This document shows, piece after piece, positions 36,034 through 47,125 of a DNA stretch of 64,000 nt. Location: NCBI GenBank assembly GCA_914767715.1, contig OU612074.1:8387501-8451500 (forward strand), read 5' to 3'. The notes under the pieces are model-generated. The model made no database searches, was not told where the DNA came from, and was given only the letters and a program-made list of their open reading frames with translations. The position numbers were made by a program, and so were the translations under genes. This DNA comes from Membranipora membranacea (Eukaryota > Bryozoa > Gymnolaemata > Cheilostomatida > Membraniporidae). How positions within the stretch are numbered: position 1 is the stretch's first letter; every line of letters starts with the position of its first letter.

Positions 36034-37212
36034 TTCAAAGTTCGCATGCAACAACAAGGACACCCAAAAGACCCCCCGACTTCATAGTTATCATTGGTCG
36101 ACATATCATAAGCACTCAGCATAGCTACAAACCTGATCCAAGCCAGGAAAATTGGGACTGCTGACACTTTTTGCCCAGACTATTTAGATATTCTCTCGCT
36201 TTCAATTCCTCATACATCCTTTCTTTTTATCAGGAGCTTTTTATATAAAACATCAAATTTGCCAAATTAGTAAAATTGACCCTCAACTCCATACTAAGTC
36301 TCTCTCAGGTTCCAATTAGGCTTCGCCTCGTCCCTTAATAACCTTACACAAGGAATTTTGGATAGGTAAGCCACACAGACATAAACCTGTCTAAGCAGTG
36401 CCCCTCTTTTCGCATAATTATAATAATGTAACAAGAACTATTCCTAATCATAAATCAGCTAACTTATTCTCGCCTTTGTAATTATGATCGCTAGTTATAA
36501 TTTCAGGTGGCCCACGCTGATTGCAAAAGTTATAAAACCTGCAGCTACTACTTACCTCCATATTTGATAGTAATAAACATCTTGTAGGCAGTGAACTAAC
36601 TTGTTTGGCAGAATAAAGATCACGATCAAGATCACAACACGATGTGCAGCAGTCAGAACATTGTGAAACCAATGAGTAGTGCAGTGTGTAAAATATTTTA
36701 CTGTACGTTTTCTATTGTTGGTGAAAATTACCGTGTATGCGTACTTTGTGTATTATTACTGTCCTAATTATCATATTTTGTAATTTTTATTACTATTCAA
36801 TCATTGGTTAGGGAGCAAAGGCAAATAAAAAAAATCTGAAAAAATAATAAATTGGTCCCGTGGGTACAGCAAATAGTTGTGATAAAAATGCTCTTATGTT
36901 ATAATGCAATGGAAGACATAAAAAATGTTCTAGATCAGGTCATCCCTGGACTTTCTAAGTAGGGAAACTAACTCTGCCTTACTGAACTGACTTGGTTTCA
37001 ATTCAAAAAATGTTTCAGATACTGAGCCATAGCTATCTGTCATGGAAAATTTGTTCCACACACTATCATTTATTCAAATACTAAAAAAGCATACGCGAAA
37101 TGAAGATAGAAATTGAAATGAGTTGTTGGTGGTGAGAATTCCCTTAGTTTTATTCAAAACTTTTGGATTAATAATCATCATAATTCACTTTGGTAAGATA
37201 CTGCTCATAATA
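36034..37212. other. Intergenic spacer between hexokinase and CXorf65-like gene
   Basis: Both neighbours are on the minus strand, so this 1.2 kb must hold the hexokinase 3' UTR and the CXorf65-like promoter. Apart from a possible poly(A) signal at 37069-37074, I see no distinctive site. Confidence 0.6.
37069..37074 (-). promoter_or_regulatory. Possible poly(A) signal of hexokinase
   Basis: AATAAA on the minus strand 139 bases past the TAA stop of hexokinase. Confidence 0.4.
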
Positions 37213-40200
37213 TTAATGAACGCCATTCTGAGGGGAAGCAACTTCGCCATTTGCGGTTTCATCTGCAAAATAAGAGAGAAATTAATTGATGTTCTTATAG
37301 CCTTTAATCTGTTTGCAATCAGCTTTTTGTCATACTTTCTATTCATCAAACTACTCTTTTGAAAAGAAATGTTCCCAGTGTGAACAACATCATTGTTAAC
37401 CCATTTTTCAATTGATTAAACTGAACTATTGACCTAATAGTAAATTTATCAAAATATGGCGAAACAGACATGGTAAAGAAGTCCAAGTTCAAGTTTTGTG
37501 ATACCTCCATCCTAGCCTGGGCAGGTTGTCTGGGGTGGGTGCCAGACAGCCTGCCCAGGCTACCTCAGTGCTTCATCATTCACATCATAAAAATCATTTA
37601 ATAAAATGATTAAAGATTGACAATCAATCAACAATGTATATATCCGGTTGAAAAAGGGTGGACGAGAAAGGAATACATTCACTGAAATGCCGGATCTTTT
37701 GACACCTTTCAAACATCCAGTATTAAATCAGCCTATCCATCCTCAGAAGTGATTTAAAGTTTCTAATGCATATCATTTTGAAAGGTAAACTTACTACTGT
37801 CTTTGTGTGAGTGTATATTGATGAGTCCTTGTTTCTCCATACGATCAGCTACTGCTGCCACGTAGGCTGCACCGAATCCGCTACCATCCTTTACTAGAAT
37901 GAACTTAGTCTACAAAAGAGATTAGATGTTTGATGATGAGAAGATAAAGGTAGAAGTAGTCAAATTATCTGAGAGCTATCCTAGCTTGTATCAAGACCTA
38001 TCGTTCTAACTTTCCATCAATTCTTATGTATATCCGTTTCAGCTGTTTATCATTGATCATTGGAACAGGAGAGAGATATCAATCAAACTTTGAAAGTTGT
38101 CAGACTGTTTTCTTTTGCAGATTCTATTGTGGAATTAAATTTTGTTTCCACCTTGACGGTTTCGTGGTATTCCATTATATAACACTTGCAAGTTTGATCA
38201 TGGATATCACCAGATGGGGGCTATTTGAACTCTCAGTCTCTATGCCCAGGCTGATATCACTATCCTAAATACAATTTTCATATAATATTATATAAAGTTT
38301 TGTGTGAATCATATACCATCTGATGCATACAATTATAATGTGGTATAACATTACATATGTTTATTGATGACACATACCTCCGTGGCAGGTATAAGATGTG
38401 CGACGAATTCTCTCATCATATTAGGTATAGTGGGATGAAGCTCAAATAACGATCCGTCTATAGCCACTGTAACCTTCTCCTTATGTATATGCTGTAGTAG
38501 TACTGTCAGCGCTGTCAACATTTAGATCAAAGTAATTATGTAAACCAATGAACTTCCTCATCCCCAGGAAAAACAACAAGGCCATATTAACCAATCAACA
38601 ATCAGTATGGCTGTAGCTATGTCTGTGACATTTTGAAAGACATTTGTTAATGTTGAGAGGGAGTTCATTGTGTGATCTAGACCAGCCATGCTCAGCCTCG
38701 GCCAAATCGGCCAATCCGGCCAAATGGGTCATTTTGTTCGGCCAAATGCGCCCTTACGGCAAAAAATAATTGAGGCACATTCTCTCGTCATATAAATAAA
38801 CAAATTTAAAAGCAAAAAATGTAAGCCGTCCTTCAGCACTTGCCCACATTGTGGAGGTATGTTTTGAGGCAAGAAGTCAGTTCGCCTTGGTAATGCCGCA
38901 AAGAGGGTGGGTGAGAGCAGTACAAGTTTATTCCTTCTGGTGGTGGATCGAAATTGAAAAAGTTAGGCATCAAGGCACCAGGCCTTGATAAACAACTTCT
39001 TAAATAACCTTCCAGACGGAAAAAAACCTAGCAAACTATCAATTGTTTTGGCTCTGATTGGTGGGTGGGTGGGAGAATAAAGTACCATATGGACCTGGCA
39101 TTGGCTCTTTTTCTCCTCACCCACCAATCAGAGCCAACACATTGGCAAGTGAAAACAGGAGGCTTATTGGCAAGTGATACCACTTACCAGAGGAGAGAAT
39201 CTTAGCAGCTCTGTTGGATACAGATGCACACAGATACTTTATTATTAACAAATCATCAGCTGAAGGGTTCACTACTCCATGATCCTTGAGAATCTTTTCA
39301 ACTGCCGTGTTGACCTCCGCAGCATCACTGAAATTACATGATAATTTTACATAAAACAATCAAGTATTCAGTCTTATTATAGAGGCAGTTTGGCGATAGT
39401 AGGATAAAATTGGTCGCTTTCATCCACTGCAGGATTTGATACTAGATCTTGGATATACCTCATTATGAATAAGTATATTATATTAGTCAGTCATTTCTGG
39501 CAAGTCTGTGTTGTTTCCAACTAACCTATCAGGCAGTGAGGAGATTTGTGCCATAAAACTAAACTTGGCCGGTATATTATTTAGCCTTTAGCACACATAA
39601 ACAAGCAAAACTAAAAAAACTAAGCTCTAGCTTATACGTATTCCTCTTACAGACAAAACATGTTGTTTCCCTGGCCATCGGATAAGATGATGGTGACCAT
39701 ACTGACTACACAACTTATTTATTTCAGACCCACCTCTCAATAACTGACACATTTTTGGTAGGGAATGAGTGATATGTGTGTATCCACTCTATCTCTGATT
39801 TAGGAGTATCAGTAAACATCAGTCCTTCCTTCTCTAGCTGTACGATTGTCCATCTTACAATCTCACCAAGAAACAAACCAGCAAACAACTTCTCAAACCT
39901 GACAACATTGAAATAATAGTGGTGGGATGCAATGATTTGGGATAATAAAGAAACATTGTACCATGTTATACATACCATAATATAAATAATTGTTTATTGC
40001 AAAAGGTGAACTAATTACTGTGAAAATCATTGCTGCAAATCCTGAACACGGTCAGATCCGCAATGATCTTTAATCACGACCCTCATAAATGGAATTTGGA
40101 TACAGTTAGTTATTATTTCACAGTATCTGGTTGATCTCATGAAAGAGATGGGGGTTTTAACCATTAAACTATCTTGTGTGACAGACTCACGTAAAAGATC

Positions 40201-40338
40201 CTACATGGTTTGAGTGTTTATCTACTTGAAAGTCAGGCCAAAGCTTGAAGAAGTCAAGGACACCATTATCTCCGAAAGCTCCCCATTCAATATCTATGAT
40301 CTCCTTCAAAATAAAAGCAAGAATATTTTGCGTAATTG

Positions 40339-40374
<36 letters not shown>

Positions 40375-43300
40375 TTCAAGTATAACAATAATACCGGACG
40401 CCAAAGAGTTGTGTTACCTTTGGGTAAGAAAAAATAACTCTAAAGCATTTCTAGTTCGCATCAAATCAGATGTGAATGCTTCAGTAATTGCAGCCAGTTC
40501 CATTCGAACATTAGCACATTGAAACGGGGGTTCGTCTGGCCAGTTAATTTGGATTGTGGTCGAATTGTAAAAGTAGCTGAAAAGAAGAGCCCTCTCATTT
40601 TGACCACTTCTCAACCCATTCTAACCGATGCATACCAAGAACTTCAGATTTTATTTTGATTGGGAGCCATGGCGAATATTCTACAAAGTCATACCAAGTC
40701 AAGTCACATGACATACAAACATGACTTGCGACTTGGCTCTAAGTGGCTTGACTCTATATGTGACTTTGTAAATTGAATACCTGAGATCCAGCCTTGAGAT
40801 CACCTGACCATTTATCTACTCTGTCTAAGTATTCTATATAAGCTGCATTACTCCCTGTACCTGAAAACAAAACAAAGCCTTTGATCCGAGTATGGTCAGC
40901 ATGATAGCGAGGGTTTGAGTGAGGTTGTCACATTAAAAGTCTGAGCTTCGATTCATACTTGTTGTCGGTTTGAGGATCTTGGGTAACGGATTTCATTCAC
41001 AAACCAGGAACAGTATATGTTGCAGAGGGGAATTTAAGACAAAGGAAGCGGTATTATCCATGCCCACACTGGGGTTGGTCTCCTAGATCCCAAATGAGCA
41101 TTGCTTTCAAAGAATAGTTTCCACAGAACCTTGCGTAATTTAATGTTGATCTAGAGCCTATTCAACAATGCACCAAATGTGACAGATTTATTTACTCTAC
41201 CATTTGATCATTTGTTTGTTTCATGGCCGTATAGTATAATATCATTTACAGGTAACATACTGTCTGGGTTGCTGATAGTGGCTTACTATTATCAACCACA
41301 GGTTGGGCTGTGGTTGATAGTGGAACGCCACTATCAGCAACATCTGCAGGGTTTGTACTTTTATTTACCCATAATAATTCCAACAGCACAATTCTGATCT
41401 TCATAAGCGCCAGTCATCAAAGTACCAACTGTATCATTAAGTATGGCTTCTACTGTCACATTTATTTTCTGCAACAAAACATGAGATCAAGTATTAGATT
41501 TACTCAAATAAGTTTATTGCTACAAGGGGGCAAATTTCCACAGTCCCACAATGCAATATTAATTAGAAATTCAAAGAGGGATCAAATCAGATTTTTCTTT
41601 GATCTGATCTGAGAGGAGACTCAAAAATCGGAAGTACATATCTTTAAAAAGTTGTAATTTGACTAGTCTAGTGGAACAATGATTAGGATGTTAGGGAAAT
41701 AGTGGAACACTTTTTGTTAGATCGCGTAAAAGTGAAAAAATGTCACCAGCCAACAAAAAGACCCTGCCTGATTATAATTGACTCAGTTGGTACATTGATG
41801 ACAAGCTGCCATTATGAGTGATGATGTCATACCGATGCCGAGACCTATATCTGTACTGGAGTCTTCATATGAACCTGTCATCAATACACCAACTACATCA
41901 TTGATTATAGCCACTACCCGTATAGCATTCTGCATGTCAGCCTATTTGTCAATGATTACAAATTATAATTTTGAACTTTTATTCAAGCATCAGAGTTAAC
42001 ACACAGCAGTGTACGAAATATTGGCGAATAAAGCGTAACGATAACGTTCCCATAATCCAACAGGACCTGGAATTGTGAAGAGAGACTAAATCAAACCAAG
42101 CCAATGCGTTAACTCTGATTCACTCAACTCAACCAATCAGAGCCAACACATTGGCTAGTTCGAACCCTGTCTTTGTCATCAAGACAAGACCATTTCGTCA
42201 GGATGTAAAAACCTGAATGATGCCAGACAGCGACTACCAGGTATAGTTTTCTTACAATTTAGCTTGTAATCAACAACAAAAGCATACAAGAAAAGTTTGT
42301 TTTGTTAAAACTTGAACTCTGTACAACAGACTAGACTAGCTGGCTCACCCTTCTTTTGAAAGCATCTTCTAACATTTGAACCACATCTTGATTTTCACAT
42401 CCTGTACATTTGAACTTCTTAGTCCATGTAAGAAGTAAGGCACTGTTCAAACTGCTCTGCACCATTGGAAAGGAAAACGTGAAACCTGAAATAATAAAAG
42501 TAATGTTTGTAGGTAATGATCACATATCACATAATGTGACATGGTCATTATAATTATAGCATCACTGTGCTTTAAATAAACCCACCCCCCCCCCCCCCCC
42601 CCCACCCCGATAAGCCAAGATGGCAAACGACACAAATAAGAGTTGTCCCTTCACAATATTGCACACATTTTTAGAAAAAGCCAGTGATATGGGGAACTGT
42701 TGACTCTATGCTAGCTGAAGTGCTCAAAGTCTCGCCCTTGTTCTTGATATGGTAGGATTCATGATCAACCACATCCAAATCTGTTATTGATATTAAGATG
42801 GTCTTCCAGCAATCATGGCAGAGTTTGGGCACTAACTCTATAACATCCTTTGATCTATGTGGTTGTCATCTGTTTGAACAATTATATGTCAATATGTCTT
42901 TTGAATGTCAACACCCATGTTGTTTCCTTCAAGAAACCACATCACATGGCTTCGATAGCAATCCATACAAGTACTATTTACTATTTACACATTCTGCTGT
43001 ATATGTAATCTATTACATCACTTCACCTTATTTAAGACTTGCCATCCCACCCCCTCAGTGGCTCAGTTATCGAAGGATCAATCTCGAGTTTTGCCAAGTT
43101 TTGATATTGCATATAGTTAGAAAAATATTGATGTGAAAAAACGCGTCTCTATAATTTACTTATCATTTAGAAGGGGAAGTAGGGACAGGAAGTGGGGAGA
43201 ATTTGCAGAGGCTGACATCCTGTCTGGAGTGTATATTTTTTTGTACATAGGGGGCTTAGATACATACCTAGAGGAATAGGGTTTTCGCTTTTTATGTTTT

Positions 43301-46300
43301 CACTCTTTATGAGGTGAGCCACACAATCAGCCAGGAAATCCATCAGTTCTACTCCTGTACCAACCAGGATACTAAAATAACACAAACAATGGTAATAACG
43401 TTACTTGCTTGTGAGTTTTCACACAAAAATGTTGGAAGTGGCAAGACTAGAAAAAAAGCACATTTGTTATACTCTGTCCGATTCTCCCAAAAGGAGAGAT
43501 GAGGTCGGCTTGGGTTAGGTGTGTTATAAATATTGTTATAGCAATACTGTATGAAACACATCGATGGTAGAGGAGTTCACTTTGAACGAGGTAGCTCACA
43601 AGTCGCCTGCATACCTACATAGGTTATCGATATATTGACTGATAATATGTTGGGATTCCAATGATTGAGTATAGCCTAGTTGTCAGCTAACCAAACTAAG
43701 GGTTCAAAATTATTATGGTGAAACTCCCCCCTCAAAATCCCTGTGCCCCATCTTTTCTGTGTGTACTCTACAGGGCTAAGTTGAAACTATTTGAGCTATG
43801 ACCGCAAAAGTCAGTGTTTCTTTGATCGGTCCAAATATGAGATTAACTTACTTATCAGGTATAACATAGTAGTGTGGCATAGTCTTTGTTCTCACTCCGT
43901 TTCTCATCTCAACATAAATAACTCTAAAGTTTGTTCCCCCTAGATCTAATGCCAGGTAGTCTCCATGTTCTAAGATAAACAAGTACAATAACAGAGAAGA
44001 AGATCTAAGAAAAACACCAGCGCTCCCAAATCATTGTGCAGGTTCATGGATGTCGTTGTTTGTCTGTAAGCCATATTCTCCTCACAATTATGCTAAACAA
44101 CCAGGATCTGGTGACAGTTTCAACCCAATCGTGTCAGGGTCTGGTCTGGTAACATTCAGAATGTGTAGGTTTGTCCAAATTCTTGCAGAAAACTGCTCTA
44201 TGACACTGTACAGAGACCCACAATGTAGGCTCAGCCGGACAACTTGCTTGCTGATGCAGTATTTAAAGAGACCAAAGACCCAATATAATGAATATATTAT
44301 CATGATGAAGTCCATACCATAATATTAGTCAAGACATGAATCGACATACAAATAGTATTTTCACAATGCAACTCTAGTATATACTAACAATGCATTCAGA
44401 CCCGCACCATGTTACCTTTGTCCTGATCTCAATGGGAATTCCAAAATTGAGCATTTTGTGATACCTAATCTAACAGCAGTATTTAGCATCACACAAAAGA
44501 CCCATTGAGTTAATTGTCTCGGTCTCAATACTCGATACCTGTTGAAATTCTCTCTAACCTTGTCCACATGGCTACTTTTTTTTGTGTTGTTTCCCAAAAC
44601 AAAAAAAGTTGCTGCTTGACAAGGCTAAATTCTCTCAGCTTACCAGTTCCATCGATAGTCTGATGTACGAATGTATTCTCCATCTGTAGTGAGCTCTTTT
44701 TACGATCCTCAGATTTCCTGCTCAGCCCAAGAGACATCTCAGACTCCATGACCTGCATGATCTGTCTCATCTGAGCTTCAGTAAGGTTATAACCTCCTAC
44801 TAACGCTTCTACCTGCAATCATAGGAAATAATGGGAACTTCTAAAAGTCATCATGGTTAAAATATGGATGAAATCCTTGAACGAAGTCATAAATTCCAGG
44901 TAACTTCACGAACCCTTCGTACAATTATCTCTATCCTGTGGAAAGTTTTGCCTAAATGAAATTTCATTGAATTTCAAAATAAAATAGTTCGGGTGTAGCA
45001 ATTTGTCATATAGATGGATCACCGCAGGGGCTGTCGTTGGCAATGTCAGTAATAAATCAAGCTGCAATCATTTTACCCACTCCTAGGTTGCTCAACTGAA
45101 ATACACAGCCAGCTGGCTTACAAAGAAGATGTCACTGGATGTATTTTGGATGGATATTAAGGAAAAAGCACAGCATATTGAGGTCAGGGTACCCTGATTT
45201 TTGGGACTGCAGCTGACCCTCCGCAGGTGTTGTAAATTTTGGGTACTGTACAGTTTCTCAACAGCACAATAATATATTGTCCACAGTTTAACCTTAGAAG
45301 GACTCTCTGATAAGCCAAACAAGTAGTGGAGGAACTGCTGGGGTAACAACTGCTGTCATTTTGTTTTTACTTTAGATCTCAGAAGGGGGAACAACATGAT
45401 TCTGCATGCTGTTATACAGCTCTACCACTGGCTAACATGACCAATGGTGAGAATTTACAGCATTTTCACCCAACAACCACAACAATAGCTTTGAATATTT
45501 TCTGGTACACAATCTGTAAATACATTCAACTTATATCAGTTCCATAAATTAACTGCGATCTGGATAGATCTGGCTTGACACTGCACTTATTTTGGAAAAC
45601 CAGATTTCCCTCAATCTCATATAACTTGTAATAGATCCTGGTAATTCCAGGATAGAGTGCCAAAATAGACTTTGATATACATCATGGTACCGCAAGTTAT
45701 GTCTGATGATGCATCAGCTAAGAGCATGGTGTTAGCATGGTGTTAGTATTTATAATCTTTGGTGTTAGCCTGTGATAATGTAGTTTAAGTGCTCAAACGG
45801 TGCAAGATGCTGGTAGAGGCATTTCATTATCAACCACTTTCTCCCCTCGTGGTTGATAATGAAATGCCTCTACCAGCATCTTGCACCGTTTCAGCACTTA
45901 AACTAGTGATAATGTAATCCTACCATGAATATTACGTTTGGGGAAAAATTGAAGATCCCAAGCAATGATAGATGACTTACTACAGCCAATGATTTAGTTC
46001 ATTGCTACAGCTGCCAATGATCACAACAACAAATTCCTCCCTGCCGTTATTGGAACGTTCAAGACCAGTTACTGTTTGCTGATTTGGTATGGAAAGACCA
46101 AGTTCACGCTAAATCCTGATTATAAGAGAACAAATTATTCAAGATCTAGTAAAATTATTGTCTTATTATTTTAAGGCAAATAGCTATTGTATTTTTCTAT
46201 GACTACTTTTCTATCTGCCTTCAGAAACAGCCACTGGCAGGGAGTATTTGAGTTTTGAGTTCATGACAATTGATGAGAGGTTCAATATTTCTTAGTACAG

Positions 46301-47125
46301 CTAATGACACAGGCCAAACTTAGCCTAAATCCAGGCCTAGATCATGCTTGTTGGGGATGACAGTATTAAATTGGTTCCATTCATGTTATGCACATTGTTT
46401 AATGCGTAGAACACATCACATTGTCAGCTGTGACTTTCACTGATTTTATCATTATATTTTTAATGTGAGACTCTATGTGGTCGGAGTAAATGTGTCTGAT
46501 GTGCCACCATTTTAAGTGCATATTGTCCGAGATTATCTTTGATTTTGGCACTGACACAATGCAGCTTTTGACTTCGATTTGTCTTGGCCGTCATATCGGT
46601 GGCAGATATGTCTACTAGTAACACAGCTGATACCACTGGTTAGACCATATACGAACTCAATTTTGACTACTCAGCTCTTGATCGTTAGATTCCAACTGAA
46701 TTTAGTTGTCAGACGATTCAGAGAATGCAGGATATCGCCATGCCCTCTACAGTATATAAATCTGTCTTGCCTAGCAAACACAATTCAGAATTTTCAACAC
46801 GACTTGGAGATGGCAGTGAATTGAGCATCTTGGGTTATTTATCATATTGTGCTAAATGAAAATAGCCTTTGTCGAGCTAGTCTGGATCCCGATGATAGCT
46901 TAATGAGCAGGCACCCTTTGGCTCTCCTGCCCAGACTATTTGGCAGCTTGCAATTGGATGCTTGGCACAACAAATTTATGACACCTGTGCTCAAGGGTGC
47001 AGCAGTACTGCCTCTTGTGCAAACTGAGGGCAGTAGTTAGCCAAGTTTTCAAAGCGGACGCTTACCTTGTCAAAACGTGGTCCACTAGGAAGAGTAATCC
47101 GTCGCTTCTCCAAAATAGACGCCAT
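37213..47125 (-). CDS. Hexokinase, 50-kDa single-domain type, complete
   Basis: Phosphorylates glucose with ATP, first step of glycolysis. Exons on the minus strand: 47066-47125, 44644-44812, 43852-43969, 43268-43371, 42349-42485, then either 41833-41941 (6a) or 41369-41468 (6b), then 40781-40860, 40191-40303, 39734-39898, 39188-39327, 38378-38511, 37795-37909, 37213-37262. The protein is 497 aa with 6a or 494 aa with 6b, one catalytic domain as in glucokinase-size enzymes. All phases join. Motifs (6a numbering): DLGGTNFR at 85-92 (phosphate loop), LTWTKKF about 169-175 (glucose Thr-Lys), Asn-Asp 210-211 (glucose, catalytic Asp), GTGSN 233-237, EWGAFGD from 265, FEKLFAG from 298 (glucose Glu 299), IDGSLF from 416 and KDGSGFGAA from 450 (ATP). 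The start ATG has G at -3 and +4. No mitochondrial-binding hydrophobic N terminus is evident. The short final exon (NGVH end) rests on splice signal and phase only. Confidence 0.93.
37513..37562. repeat. Strong short hairpin
   Basis: Arms of 21 bases (TAGCCTGGGCAGGTTGTCTGG and its near-exact reverse complement, one mismatch) around an 8-base loop, in the last hexokinase intron. GC-rich compared with its surroundings. Could be a tiny fold-back element or an expressed hairpin RNA. Confidence 0.75.
39048..39137. repeat. Inverted repeat, 20-bp perfect arms
   Basis: TTGGCTCTGATTGGTGGGTG at 39048-39067 pairs exactly with 39118-39137. It lies 50 bases past the donor of the exon at 39188-39327. A related ACCAATCAGAGCCAACACATTGGC segment occurs near 42130, also in a hexokinase intron, indicating a repeat family. 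Confidence 0.75.
40343..40372. repeat. (TA)n microsatellite
   Basis: About 15 AT dinucleotides in the hexokinase intron between exons 7 and 8. Confidence 0.95.
41268..41341. repeat. Fold-back element beside hexokinase exon 6b
   Basis: 34-base arms (41268-41301 and 41308-41341) with four mismatches around a 6-base loop; the outer 15 bases (GTTGCTGATAGTGGC) pair perfectly. It begins 27 bases past the exon 6b donor in transcript direction. It shares ATTATCAACCAC with the element at 45781-45905. Confidence 0.8.
41369..41468 (-). other. Hexokinase alternative exon 6b
   Basis: 100 nt, phase 0 to phase 1, acceptor TTGCAG and donor GTAAAT. It encodes 33 residues plus a split Gly, including [17 protein letters not shown], closer to the usual NDTVGT motif of animal hexokinases. 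It aligns with exon 6a (16 of the last 31 residues identical by eye), so the two arose by exon duplication. Using both or neither shifts the frame. Confidence 0.85.
41833..41941 (-). other. Hexokinase alternative exon 6a
   Basis: 109 nt, entering in phase 0 and leaving in phase 1, with acceptor ATAG and donor GTATGA. It encodes 36 residues plus a split Gly, including [17 protein letters not shown]. The Asn-Asp pair that binds glucose is kept; the Thr usual after Asn-Asp is Val, as is the Thr three places later. Confidence 0.85.
42585..42603. repeat. Poly-C/G run
   Basis: 19 consecutive C on the plus strand (G on the hexokinase strand) in the intron between exons 4 and 5, about 100 bases upstream of the exon 5 acceptor. 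Confidence 0.95.
45781..45905. mobile_element. Palindromic MITE with 9-bp target duplication
   Basis: 57-base arms (45781-45837 and 45849-45905) with one mismatch around an 11-base loop. The ends are TAGTTTAAGTGCT(C/G)AAACG. GTGATAATG flanks it directly on both sides (45772-45780 and 45906-45914), a 9-bp target site duplication as seen with Mutator-type transposases. It lies in hexokinase intron 1. Confidence 0.9.

Noticed and set aside
35857-36063. Upstream ATG (MSLLLHANFE...) for the CXorf65-like gene
   Set aside because: The downstream ATG at 36033 gives an N terminus (MLFIPFSDG) that fits the family; the extra ten residues have no family counterpart, though the longer start cannot be excluded.
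38695-38765. Iterated CGGCCAAAT motifs resembling a hAT transposon end
   Set aside because: Only a short stretch with no paired terminus or target duplication that I could find; recorded as unassigned intronic sequence.
41179-41612. Plus-strand open frames of 72-100 codons
   Set aside because: They are antisense to hexokinase exon 6b and its flanking hairpin and have no family similarity.
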